From Streptomyces olindensis (GTDB lineage: Bacteria; Actinomycetota; Actinomycetes; Streptomycetales; Streptomycetaceae): a stretch of DNA of 64,000 bases. The position numbers and the translations under genes were made by a program. Location of the stretch: the NCBI GenBank assembly GCA_000696115.1, contig JJOH01000003.1:1-64000 (forward strand), in the 5' to 3' direction. Positions 44,752 through 53,524 of this stretch are shown here, piece after piece. The notes under the pieces are model-generated. The model searched no databases, had not been told where the DNA came from, and worked only from the letters and a program-made list of their open reading frames with translations. Each line of letters starts with the position of its first letter. Within the stretch, counting starts at the first letter, position 1.

Positions 44752-47700
44752 CTATACGGCGGTGAACCGCCACTGTTGGTTGGTGCCGCCGTGGCAGCTC
44801 CACTGCAGGAGTCGTGCGCCGTCGGCCGCCGAGCCGCCGTTGACGTCGACGCACAGCCCACTGGGAAGGCTTTTCACCGTGTACACGCCCACCGTGGTGC
44901 TCGGTGTGACGAGGAACTTCTGCGCGTTGCCGTTGTCGCAGGTCGACTGCTGCAGGAACGCGCCCTGAGAGGTGGACCCGCCCGTGACGGCGAGGCACTT
45001 GCCGCTGTGCACCGCCTTCAGGTGGACGGCGCCGCCACCGGCGTCGACGGCCTGCCACTTCTGGTTGTTGCCGCCGGTGGCCGGCCACTGGACGATCTGG
45101 GCGCCGTCAGCGGTCGACGCTTCGTTGACGTCCATGAATTTGCCGCTGTGCTGCGCCGCGACCGTCCAGGTGCGACCGGCCACGCCGCCACCGCCGCCGC
45201 TGCCCGGTTCGCCGACCCCGTTGCCGCCGAAGGTGAGCGAGTCGAGGTCGAACCAGTTGTTCGAGGTGCCCTTGAACACCAGGTAGAGCTGGTGCGAGCC
45301 GGAGAGATCGGCGGTGTTCACCGCCGACGTGGACTGGTAGTTGTTCCAGCCGCCGGTGCTCGGCACCGGTGTCGTGGCCAGGAGTGTGCCGGTCGGGGAG
45401 TCGGCGCGCAGTTCGATCGATCCGCCGCCGCTCGGCGACGACAGGCGGTACTTCACGCTCGTGATGCCCGACAGGCTCATCGGGTTGAACGCGATCCAGT
45501 CGCCGTCGGAGATGTTGCCGACCCGCTTGCCGCTCTCCGCGCCGGCCTGCTCGACGACCTGCACACCCGACTGGTCCGTGTAGAACTCGGCCTGCTTGTG
45601 CTTGGGCTGGAGGATCGTGTGGGCGTAGCCGGTGAGCGGGGCCACACCGCCGGGGCCGCCGTCGTCGGTGTAGCGGGCGTTGAGGACGTAGTACAGGTTG
45701 GCGCCCTCGGGGTGCCCGCCGAGCAGCTCCGTGTCGATGGTGCCCGAGCACCCCGGGTAGTCCGTGGTCTCATGCTGGTGGTCGTCGTGGCCGAGAGCGG
45801 GGTTGACGAAGACCTTGGTGCAGTCGATGGGCCCGCCGCCGGGGTCCGAGACGGACACCTTGTAGGAGACGCGGTCGCCGAAGTCCAGCATGCCGCCGTT
45901 GGGCGGGATCGTGATGGTGACGACCGGTGCGGTGTTGCCCACGGTGATCGGCACGTTGGCGAAGGCTGTCTTGCCGGTGTTGTCGGTGACCTTGAGCTGG
46001 GCGGTGTAGTTGCCGTTGGCGGTGTAGGTGTGTGACGGGTTGGCCGCCGTGGACGTGGCGCCGTCGCCGAATGTCCAGTGGTAGCTGAGCGTGTTACCGG
46101 GATCCGGGTCCGTGGACCCCGCGCTGCTGAACCGCACGGTCAACGGCGCGTTCCCGTTGGTGGGCGTTCCGGAGGCCTTGGCGATCGGCGCCCGCCCGCC
46201 CTGGTTGTAGTCGATGCGGTAAAGCCCCGAGTCGTTGTTGCCACCGCCGAAGTTGGTGCCCCATTCGAGCAGGTACAGCGAGCCGTCGGGCCCGAACTCC
46301 ATGTCCATCGGCTTGAGGAACTTGGCGGCGGGCATGAAGGGGTTGGTCCGGGTGACCGCGGTCGCGGAGTCGAAGTGGACCTCCTTGACGGTGTGGCGCG
46401 ACCACTCGTAGAAGAAGTGGACCCCGTCGTAGTAGGGCGGGAACTTCGTCCCGGACGGGTTCGCGGCGTCGTAGCGGTAGACCGGCCCGCCCATCGGTCC
46501 CGAGCCGCCGGAGCCGAGTTCGGGGAAGTTCGGTGAGACGCCGTAGCCGTACCACATGTTCGGCGCGACGATCGGCTTGAGGCTGGTCAGGCCGGTGTTG
46601 TTCGGCGAGTTGTTGACCGGCGCGTTGCAGTTGAACTTGGGGCCGACGACGCGGGTGTCCGGGTTGTAGGGCGCGTACGCCTGGTTGTCGCCGTGGCAGA
46701 ACGGCCAGCCGTAGTTGCCCGGGGCCTTGATGACATTGAGCTCGACGAGCCCTTCCGGGCCGCGGTTCGTCGCGGGAGGGTTCCGGTCCGGGCCGTAGTC
46801 GGCGAGGTAGACCCAGCCGTTGGCCGGGTCGATCGAGAAGCGGAACGGGTTGCGGAAGCCCATCGCGTAGATCTCCGGCCGCGTCTGCGCTGTGCCCTGC
46901 GGATAGAGGTTGCCGGACGGGATGGTGTAGCCGCCGTCCGCCGACGGCCGGATGCGCAGGAGCTTGCCCCGCAGGTCGTTGGTGTTGCCGGCGGTGCGGG
47001 CGGCGTCGAGGTTGGCCTTGCCCGGCCGCCAGTCCAGCGGGGCGTAGCCCTGCCAGTTGGAGTCGAGGTTCGGTGGGACGTCGTCCCCGGTGCCGATGTA
47101 GAGGTTCTTGTCGGGGCCGAACTCGATGTACCCGCCGGTGTGCCCGGGCTCGGCGAACGTGCGGTCCCGGGTCGCGGGGATGTCGATGATCGTCACCTGG
47201 CTCGACATGTTCAGGGTGTCGCCGGTGAGCGTGAACCGGGAGACCCGGTTGATGTCGTTCGGGACTCCGGCCGGGGAGTGGTACAGGTACACGTAGCCGT
47301 TGTCGGCGAAGTCGGGGTCGAGGGCCAGTCCGGTGAGGCCGTCCTCGCCGCCGGTGTAGACGTTGAGCGTGCCGGCTGTCACGGTCCTGTTCGTGGTCGG
47401 TTTGAAGATCTTCAGCTGCCCGCCCCGCTGGACGTAGAGCACCCTTCCGTCCGGGGCGACCGCGAGGGCCATCGGATCCGCGGTGTTGTCGTCGAGGGTG
47501 CGCTTCTCGAAGTTGCTCCACACGGTGCCGCCGCAGTCGCCGGGCTCGTTGCCGGCCGCCCACTTGACGCCCCCGAGGACGTGGTTGCGGAAATGGGTCT
47601 CGCTGTAGGCCGCGCTGGTGTGCCCCATGGCGGTGGCCCACACGCGGCCGCCGCCGGTGTTGCGGCACCAGGAGATGGGGTGGTCCGGCCCCATGGCGCG

Positions 47701-48306
47701 GGGGCCCGGGTTGTACGTGCGCTCGTCCGCGGTGACCAGGACATGGACGTCGCCGCGGGGGTTGCGGTCGAAGTTGTACCACTCCTCGCTGCGGTTCCAA
47801 CGGTCCGGCAGGCCGGCCGTCGACGGGTGCTTCTTGTCCGCGACGACGGCGGTGCCGGACAGCACACCGGGGGAGTGCTCCGGCATGTGCGCCCCGCCGT
47901 TGATGGTCTGGTCCCACCACGGGTACTCGTTCTCGATGCCCATGTCCGTGGCGTTGTGGATGGCGACGATGCCCTTGCCACTGGCGAGGTAGCCCTCCAC
48001 CGCCTGACGTTGGGCCGCCGTGGTCCACACCATTCCCGAGGTCTGGAACATGATGAGCACGTCGAAGGTGGCGAGGTTCGCCGGGGTGAAAACGCTCGAG
48101 TCCTCGCTGTGGACCAACTCGAAGTTGTTGGCCGCCGCCTGCTCCCGGAACATCGCCAGGCCGGCCGGGATCGAATCGTGCCGGTAACCGGCAGTCTTCG
48201 TGAAGACCAGGGCTCGGAAGGCCGGGGCCGCTGACGCCGGTTGGGCGACGACGAGCGACAGGAGCACGCTCGCGATCGCCCCGAAGATGAAGATGATGCG
48301 ACGCAA
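44752..48306 (-). CDS. giant secreted ThuA-PQQ-type sugar dehydrogenase fusion with PKD, CBM6-like and ricin modules
   Basis: This 1184-residue exported protein joins in one chain the activities split over two genes at 38.5-43.1 kb. Residues 1-27 are the signal peptide. ThuA follows at about 30-250 (LVFTKTAGYRHDSIPAG, GIVAIHNATDM, PDHPISWCRNTGGGRVWATAMGH). The GSDH propeller lies at about 258-710 with His389 in PGHTGGYIEF as probable catalytic His, then PKD (710-795), an Ig-like part, a CBM6-like domain (about 898-1035) and ricin (1043-1184, QxW-type repeats). It has no DUF1080. The upstream region carries the 61-bp tandem repeats shared with the divergent ABC operon. Confidence 0.86.
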   Translation of the reverse strand: MRRIIFIFGAIASVLLSLVVAQPASAAPAFRALVFTKTAGYRHDSIPAGLAMFREQAAANNFELVHSEDSSVFTPANLATFDVLIMFQTSGMVWTTAAQRQAVEGYLASGKGIVAIHNATDMGIENEYPWWDQTINGGAHMPEHSPGVLSGTAVVADKKHPSTAGLPDRWNRSEEWYNFDRNPRGDVHVLVTADERTYNPGPRAMGPDHPISWCRNTGGGRVWATAMGHTSAAYSETHFRNHVLGGVKWAAGNEPGDCGGTVWSNFEKRTLDDNTADPMALAVAPDGRVLYVQRGGQLKIFKPTTNRTVTAGTLNVYTGGEDGLTGLALDPDFADNGYVYLYHSPAGVPNDINRVSRFTLTGDTLNMSSQVTIIDIPATRDRTFAEPGHTGGYIEFGPDKNLYIGTGDDVPPNLDSNWQGYAPLDWRPGKANLDAARTAGNTNDLRGKLLRIRPSADGGYTIPSGNLYPQGTAQTRPEIYAMGFRNPFRFSIDPANGWVYLADYGPDRNPPATNRGPEGLVELNVIKAPGNYGWPFCHGDNQAYAPYNPDTRVVGPKFNCNAPVNNSPNNTGLTSLKPIVAPNMWYGYGVSPNFPELGSGGSGPMGGPVYRYDAANPSGTKFPPYYDGVHFFYEWSRHTVKEVHFDSATAVTRTNPFMPAAKFLKPMDMEFGPDGSLYLLEWGTNFGGGNNDSGLYRIDYNQGGRAPIAKASGTPTNGNAPLTVRFSSAGSTDPDPGNTLSYHWTFGDGATSTAANPSHTYTANGNYTAQLKVTDNTGKTAFANVPITVGNTAPVVTITIPPNGGMLDFGDRVSYKVSVSDPGGGPIDCTKVFVNPALGHDDHQHETTDYPGCSGTIDTELLGGHPEGANLYYVLNARYTDDGGPGGVAPLTGYAHTILQPKHKQAEFYTDQSGVQVVEQAGAESGKRVGNISDGDWIAFNPMSLSGITSVKYRLSSPSGGGSIELRADSPTGTLLATTPVPSTGGWNNYQSTSAVNTADLSGSHQLYLVFKGTSNNWFDLDSLTFGGNGVGEPGSGGGGGVAGRTWTVAAQHSGKFMDVNEASTADGAQIVQWPATGGNNQKWQAVDAGGGAVHLKAVHSGKCLAVTGGSTSQGAFLQQSTCDNGNAQKFLVTPSTTVGVYTVKSLPSGLCVDVNGGSAADGARLLQWSCHGGTNQQWRFTAV

Positions 48307-48839
48307 TGCCGTCTCCTATTTCGGCGGAGCAACGATGGCATGACCACGGGCACGCGCCGGCCGCACCTGAAGATGCGCCGGAGTACCCGAGCGCGTCGTA
48401 GGCACGCGTGTGCCGTCAGTTCGTCGTCCCGTCCGCCGTGACGGGCAGTCAAGTCCCTACGGAAGCAAGGGGAGTCACACCAGATGCGACCGTCTCCCGT
48501 GGTCTGCCGGCCAGCATGCAGCGGCGTATCGCAACAGTCAATATGAATCGGGGTGCGGCCGATTCCATAACACATTTTGCGCATCAATCGTTGTGGTTCG
48601 GCGCGCGACTGTGGTCGGGCCGATTCGATAACACATTTTGCGCAACAGTCGTCGTGGTTTGACGTGCGACTGTGGACGGGGCGATTCGATAACAGATTTT
48701 GGCGTATCAATCGCTGATGTCCGCTGGTATTGCCAGGAACTCATCCAGGCATTTACCCTCGGGGCCGCGATGTTGCCATCGCGTCCGGCGAAAGTTCGCA
48801 GCTATTCGACCTGACGACGCGAATGCAGAGGTTTCCACG
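48307..48839. other. 533-base divergent control region, no gene
   Basis: The stretch separates the giant fusion gene from the ABC importer operon. Short ORFs in it do not look coding. It is less GC-rich than its surroundings and contains the 61-bp tandem repeat (48561-48720), with a related sequence (GCAACAGTCAATATG) just before it near 48533. Confidence 0.75.
48561..48720 (+). repeat. 61-bp tandem repeat, three copies (last one partial)
   Basis: GATTCsATAACAsATTTTG starts at 48561, 48622 and 48683, exactly 61 bases apart. Copies 1 and 2 share most of the unit including GTGGTT and the GCGACTGTGG end; copy 3 stops at about 48720. Within copy 2, ACAGTCG (48645-48651) and CGACTGT (48667-48673) form a perfect inverted pair. 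The position between divergent genes suggests multiple operators for a sugar-responsive regulator. Confidence 0.8.
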
Positions 48840-50360
48840 ATGTCTGGCCTGCTGCCGTCGCCGCTGCTCGCTCTGCGAGGCATCGGCAAGTCGTTCCTCG
48901 GCGTGCGGGTGCTCGACGGCGTCGACCTCCAGGTCCGGCCGGGCGAGGTGCACGCGGTCGTCGGCGAGAACGGCGCCGGCAAGTCCACGCTCATGAAGGT
49001 GGTCGCCGGCGTCCACCAGCCCGACGAGGGAACGGTCGAGTTCGCCGGCGCACCTCGGACGTTCCGCAGCCCGCGTGAGGCCCGACAGGCCGGAATCGGC
49101 ATCGTCTACCAGGAACTGACCCTGCTGCCCGAGCGCACCGTCGCGGAGAACGTCTGTCTGGGCCGCGAGCCCCTGCGCCGCGGGCTCGTCGACCGCAGGG
49201 CGATGCTCAGCCACACCGCGGAGCTCCTCGCCTCGATCGGGGAGGGCTCGATACCGCCCGACACACGCGTGGGACGACTCGGCGTGGCGCAACAACAGGT
49301 GGTCGAGATCGTCAAGGCGCTCGCCCTCGACGCGCGGCTGCTCATCATGGACGAGCCCACCGCGGCTCTCGCCGACCACGAAGTCGACCAGCTCTACGCG
49401 CTCGTGCGGCGCCTGCAGGAGCAGGGGATAGGCGTGCTGTACGTCTCGCACCGCCTCAAGGAGGTCTTCGACCTGTCCACCCGGATCACCGTGCTCAAGG
49501 ACGGCCGGGCGGTGGCCACCTTGGACACCGCGGACACCAGCGCCGATCAGCTGGTGCGCCACATGGTCGGCCGCGAGCTGTCGAGCTACTACCCCGGCCG
49601 GGCGAAGCCGCAGGAGCTGGGCCCGGTGCGGCTGACCGTCCGGGGCGCAGGCAACCGGAAGCTGCGCGGCATCGACCTGCGGCTGCGCGCCGGCGAGGTG
49701 CTCGGCGTCGGCGGCCTGCAGGGCTCCGGCCGGTCGGCGCTGGCCCGCGCACTGTTCGGCGCCGCACCGTTCAGCACCGGCGAGGTGACCGTCGACCGAG
49801 CGCCGGTCCGGCTGCGCTCGCCCCGCGCCGCGATACGGGCCGGTATCGCCTACGTCTCCGAGGACCGCAAGGGCGAGGGGATCGTCGCCGAGCAGTCGGT
49901 GCTCGACAACGCGCTCTTGGCCGTCCGCGCCGTCCGCGCCGTCGGCCCGGGCCGGGCCGGCCGCGGTGCCCGGACCGCGCGGGTCCGGGAGCTGCTCGCG
50001 GCCGTCGAGCTTCGCGCCGCAGGGGAGGACCAGGAGGTCCGTTTCCTGTCCGGGGGCAACCAGCAGAAGGTCGTGCTGGCCAGGTGGCTCGCGCTCGCCC
50101 CGAGGATCCTGCTCTTCGACGAGCCGACCCGCGGCATCGACGTGGGCGCCAAGTCGGCGATCCACGATCTCGTCCGCCGGCTGGCCCGCGACGGCGCCGC
50201 CGTGCTGATGGTCTCGTCCGAACTGCCCGAGTTGCTCGGCATGAGCGACCGCATCATCGTCATGCGCGACGGCCGGATCGCCGGAGAGCTACCCGCCGGC
50301 GCGAGTGAGGAGGATGTCGTCGCCCTGGCGGTCGGCACCGCGCGGGAGGCGGCCGGATGA
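48840..50360 (+). CDS. sugar ABC importer ATP-binding protein, RbsA/XylG-type
   Basis: This 506-residue protein has two fused ABC domains of the ribose/xylose/galactose class. The first has Walker A GENGAGKSTLMK (about residue 40) and Walker B LLIMDEPTAAL. Its signature is weak (LGVAQQQVVEIVKAL). The second has a degenerate Walker A (GLQGSGRSALARAL), a full signature LSGGNQQKVVLARWLAL and Walker B ILLFDEPTRGID. That asymmetry is normal for RbsA proteins. It powers uptake by the two permeases that follow; its stop overlaps the first permease start (ATGA). AGAGG lies upstream of ATG 48840. Confidence 0.9.
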   Translation: MSGLLPSPLLALRGIGKSFLGVRVLDGVDLQVRPGEVHAVVGENGAGKSTLMKVVAGVHQPDEGTVEFAGAPRTFRSPREARQAGIGIVYQELTLLPERTVAENVCLGREPLRRGLVDRRAMLSHTAELLASIGEGSIPPDTRVGRLGVAQQQVVEIVKALALDARLLIMDEPTAALADHEVDQLYALVRRLQEQGIGVLYVSHRLKEVFDLSTRITVLKDGRAVATLDTADTSADQLVRHMVGRELSSYYPGRAKPQELGPVRLTVRGAGNRKLRGIDLRLRAGEVLGVGGLQGSGRSALARALFGAAPFSTGEVTVDRAPVRLRSPRAAIRAGIAYVSEDRKGEGIVAEQSVLDNALLAVRAVRAVGPGRAGRGARTARVRELLAAVELRAAGEDQEVRFLSGGNQQKVVLARWLALAPRILLFDEPTRGIDVGAKSAIHDLVRRLARDGAAVLMVSSELPELLGMSDRIIVMRDGRIAGELPAGASEEDVVALAVGTAREAAG

Positions 50361-51328
50361 GCGGCGCGCTGTCCCTGCCCGCCCGGCGGACCCCGCCCGG
50401 CGTGTTCGTCGCCCTGGTCCTCACCCTGGCGATCGGCTGGATCGTCGTCACGGTCGACGGCGGCCGGCTGTTCAGCGTGCCGACGACGGTGAGCCTGCTG
50501 CACGTCGCCGCCGGTCTGGGCCTCGTCGCGGTCGGCCAGACGCTGGTCGTCATCGGGGGCTCGCTGGACCTGTCCGTGGCGTACGTGGTCAGCCTGAGCA
50601 CCCTCGTCGCCGCCGAGACCATGGCCGGTGACGACGGCGCGCTGTTGCCGGCGATCGGCCTGACGCTCGCCGTCAGCGCCGCGATCGGCCTCGTCAACGG
50701 CCTGCTCGTCACCACAGCGCGGATCAACCCCTTCATCGCGACCGTCGGCGTCGGACTGCTGCTGAAGGGATACCTCGACAACGGATACGACGGCCCGGCC
50801 GGCAAGACCGCACCCGCCCTGGTGCAGAGCCTGGGGTACCAGCGCGTCGGCCCGGTGCCGCTGTCGTTCCTGCTGCTGCTCGCCGTCGCCGCCGCGGCCT
50901 GGTTCGTGCTGGCGCGCACCCGCTTCGGCCACCACCTGTTCGCCGTGGGCGGTGACCCGGAGGTCGCCCGGCTCTCCGGCGTGCGGGGCAGCCGGGTCCT
51001 CGTCACCGCCCATGTGCTGTGCGCCCTCTGCGCCGGCCTCGCCGGGGTCTACCTCGCCAGTCGGCTCGGCGCCGGCGCACCGAGGGTGGGCACCGAGGGA
51101 CTGTACGACCTGGAGTCGATCGCCGCGGTGGTGCTCGGCGGCACCGCCCTGGCCGGCGGGCGCGGCGGCGTCGTCGGCACGGTCGGCGGCGTGCTGCTGC
51201 TCGCGAGCATCGACGCCATCTTCAACCAGCTCGAGGTCGACGTGTTCTTCAAGCAGGTGATCCGTGGCGTGATCATCATCGCGGCGGTCGCCGTCTACGC
51301 ACGCCGGGCGATGCGAAAGGCGTCATAG
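50357..51328 (+). CDS. sugar ABC importer permease, RbsC-type (first)
   Basis: The 323-residue permease has eight to ten transmembrane helices and the BPD_transp_2 family motif (VVIGGSLDLSVAYVVSL near residue 65; GLVNGLLVTTARINPFIATVG; LFAVGGDPEVARLSGV; AAVVLGGTALAGGRGGVVGT). Its ATG overlaps the ATPase stop codon. It probably forms a heterodimer with the next permease. Confidence 0.9.
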   Translation: MSGALSLPARRTPPGVFVALVLTLAIGWIVVTVDGGRLFSVPTTVSLLHVAAGLGLVAVGQTLVVIGGSLDLSVAYVVSLSTLVAAETMAGDDGALLPAIGLTLAVSAAIGLVNGLLVTTARINPFIATVGVGLLLKGYLDNGYDGPAGKTAPALVQSLGYQRVGPVPLSFLLLLAVAAAAWFVLARTRFGHHLFAVGGDPEVARLSGVRGSRVLVTAHVLCALCAGLAGVYLASRLGAGAPRVGTEGLYDLESIAAVVLGGTALAGGRGGVVGTVGGVLLLASIDAIFNQLEVDVFFKQVIRGVIIIAAVAVYARRAMRKAS

Positions 51329-51329
51329 C

Positions 51330-52301
51330 ATGCGGATCGCACGCCCACCACAGCTCCTCAAGGTCCGTTCCGGCGGTCTCACGCCGATCATCGTGATCCT
51401 GGCGGTGTTGCTGGTTCTGCTGACCGCCCGCCAGCCGGACTTCCTCTCGCCGCCGTCGCTGATGTCGTTCCTCGGCCGCTCCGCGCCGGTCGTCCTGCTC
51501 GCCGCAGGCCAGTACTTCGTGATCGTCTCCGGCGAGCTGGACCTGTCCGTCGGCTCTCTGGTCACCGCGCAGGTGGTCATCGCCGCCCGGCTGATCGACG
51601 GCGATCCGTCGGCCGGCTGGCCCGTCGTCGTGCTGCTGCTCGCGTTCGGCATCGCCGTCGGCCTCGTCAACGGCCTCGTCACCACGCTGCTGCGGGTGCC
51701 GTCGTTCATCACGACCCTCGGGATGTTCCTGATCCTCGTCGGTGCCGTGTACCTGTGGTCCGACGGTGCCCCGAAGGGCAGCCTCTCCGAGGAGTTCCGC
51801 CGGCTCGGCCGGTCGGCGTTCGAGGACGTGCCCGCGCTGGGCCGGATACCGTACGCCCTGGTCGTCCTGCTGGCGGTGGCCGCCGCGGCGCTGGTGCTGA
51901 CGCGTTCGGACTTCGGCCGCACCCTGGTCGCCGTCGGCGGCAACCCGCGGACCGCCGAGCTGAGCGGCGTGCGCGTGTGGCGCGCCAAGACCATGGCGTT
52001 CGTCCTCAGCGGACTCGCCGCCACGCTCGCGGCGGTCCTCATCGGCGGGTACAGCGGAGTGTCGTTCCAGGCCGGTGCCGGCCTCGAGTTCGGTGCGATC
52101 ACCGCGGCGGTCCTAGGCGGTGTCGCTCTGGGCGGGGGCCGCGGTTCGGTCGTCGGCGCGATGCTGGGCGCGCTGACCCTCGAGACGCTCTTCACGCTCA
52201 TGAACTTCTACGGCGTCTCCGGCGCCCTCGAACCGACCGTCCAGGGCGCGATCATCCTGCTCGCCGTGGCGGCGGCGTCCTTCCGCGTCCCGTCCAGATA
52301 A
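51330..52301 (+). CDS. sugar ABC importer permease, RbsC-type (second)
   Basis: The 323-residue permease has the same family pattern as its neighbour (FVIVSGELDLSVGSLV, GLVNGLVTTLLRVPSFITTLG, LVAVGGNPRTAELSGV, AAVLGGVALGGGRGSVVGAML). The two are about equal in length but clearly diverged, so they are paralogous subunits. The gene starts one base after the previous stop. Confidence 0.9.
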   Translation: MRIARPPQLLKVRSGGLTPIIVILAVLLVLLTARQPDFLSPPSLMSFLGRSAPVVLLAAGQYFVIVSGELDLSVGSLVTAQVVIAARLIDGDPSAGWPVVVLLLAFGIAVGLVNGLVTTLLRVPSFITTLGMFLILVGAVYLWSDGAPKGSLSEEFRRLGRSAFEDVPALGRIPYALVVLLAVAAAALVLTRSDFGRTLVAVGGNPRTAELSGVRVWRAKTMAFVLSGLAATLAAVLIGGYSGVSFQAGAGLEFGAITAAVLGGVALGGGRGSVVGAMLGALTLETLFTLMNFYGVSGALEPTVQGAIILLAVAAASFRVPSR

Positions 52302-52311
52302 AGGGGATTCA

Positions 52312-53520
52312 GTGAGGCATTCCATGACGGTGCTGGCCGTGAGCGCCTTACTGGTGCTGGCCGCCTGCTCCACCGACGAGCCCACCACCGGCGCATCGGG
52401 TTCACCCTCCGGGAGCACCGGGTCGGGCACCGGACCGGGCACCGGGTCGGGCACCGGGGAGCAGTCGAAGTTCTTCGTGCAGGCCGACTACGACCAGCAG
52501 CTCGCGCTCCTGGACGCCGCGCCCACCGGCCCGGCCGACAAGCCCTGGGAGCAGGCGCTCAACCCGGAGATGGTGGAGACCGCGAAGTTCAAGAAGCCCG
52601 GCCCGTACAAGATCTGCTTCTCCAACGCGGGGCTGAACAACCCCTGGCGCCAGGTCGGTTTCAAGACCATGCGGGCCGAGGTCGACACGCACCGCGGCCG
52701 GATTTCCGAGTTCGTCCACGTCGATGCCGAAGGCAAGGACCAGAAGCAGATCGCCGACATCAACGACCTGCTCGGCAAGGGCTGCCACGCGCTCATCGTC
52801 TCGCCGAACACCACCGCGACGCTCACCCCGGCCGTGGAGGCCGCCTGCCGGAAGGGCCTGCCGGTCATCGTCTTCGACCGCGGCGTCGACACGACCTGCC
52901 CGGTGACGTTCATCAACCCGATCGGCGGCTACGGGTTCGGCCACGTCGCGGCGGAGTTCGTCACCCAGAAGATGAAGCGGGGCGGCAAGGTGCTCGCGCT
53001 GCGCATCCTGCCCGGCGTCGACGTGCTGGAGACCCGTTGGTCCGCGGCGAAGGTCGCCTTCGACAAGGCGGGCGTCGACGTCGTCGGCGTCGAGTTCACC
53101 GACGGCGACCCGGCCAGGACGAAGAAGATCGTCAACGACTACATCCAGCGGTACGGCACGATCGACGGCGTCTGGATGGACGCCGGGGCGGTCGCGGGCG
53201 CGGCGGTCGAGGCGTTCGAGGACGCCGGCAAGCCCGTGCCGCCGATCAACGGCGAGGACCAGCTCGACTTCCTGAAGCTGTGGAAGGAGAAGAAGCTCAC
53301 GGCGATCGCCCCGACCTACCCGACCTACCAGTGGCGCACCCCGATCATCGCCGCGCTGAAGATCCTCGACGGCGAGCGGGTGCCGAACCCGTGGAAGCTG
53401 CCACAGCCGACCATCACCCAGGACAACCTGGACGAGTACGTCGACCCCAGCATGCCGCCACTGCACTACGCGATGTGCGGCTGCACCGACCTGCCCGGCT
53501 ACCCGAAGCGCTGGAAGTAG
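52312..53520 (+). CDS. sugar ABC importer substrate-binding lipoprotein, RbsB-like
   Basis: The 402-residue protein has a lipoprotein signal (MRHSMTVLAVSALLVLAACS; lipidated Cys19), then a Ser/Gly/Thr linker (residues 27-47). The type I periplasmic sugar-binding fold follows (KICFSNAGLNNPWRQVG, ADINDLLGKGCHALIVSPN, VIVFDRGVDT, DGVWMDAGAVAGAAVEAF). It delivers a sugar to the ATPase-permease complex encoded just upstream. Codon 13 is TTA, inside the signal. The start is GTG. Confidence 0.88.
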   Translation: MRHSMTVLAVSALLVLAACSTDEPTTGASGSPSGSTGSGTGPGTGSGTGEQSKFFVQADYDQQLALLDAAPTGPADKPWEQALNPEMVETAKFKKPGPYKICFSNAGLNNPWRQVGFKTMRAEVDTHRGRISEFVHVDAEGKDQKQIADINDLLGKGCHALIVSPNTTATLTPAVEAACRKGLPVIVFDRGVDTTCPVTFINPIGGYGFGHVAAEFVTQKMKRGGKVLALRILPGVDVLETRWSAAKVAFDKAGVDVVGVEFTDGDPARTKKIVNDYIQRYGTIDGVWMDAGAVAGAAVEAFEDAGKPVPPINGEDQLDFLKLWKEKKLTAIAPTYPTYQWRTPIIAALKILDGERVPNPWKLPQPTITQDNLDEYVDPSMPPLHYAMCGCTDLPGYPKRWK

Positions 53521-53524
53521 CCCG

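Noticed and set aside
48561..48720. CRISPR-like array
   Set aside because: The whole 61-base unit repeats, not a short repeat with unique spacers, and no cas genes are present.
48408..48744. Short ORFs in the repeat region
   Set aside because: They exist only because the 61-bp period is not a stop-rich sequence; no ribosome binding sites, no conserved patterns.
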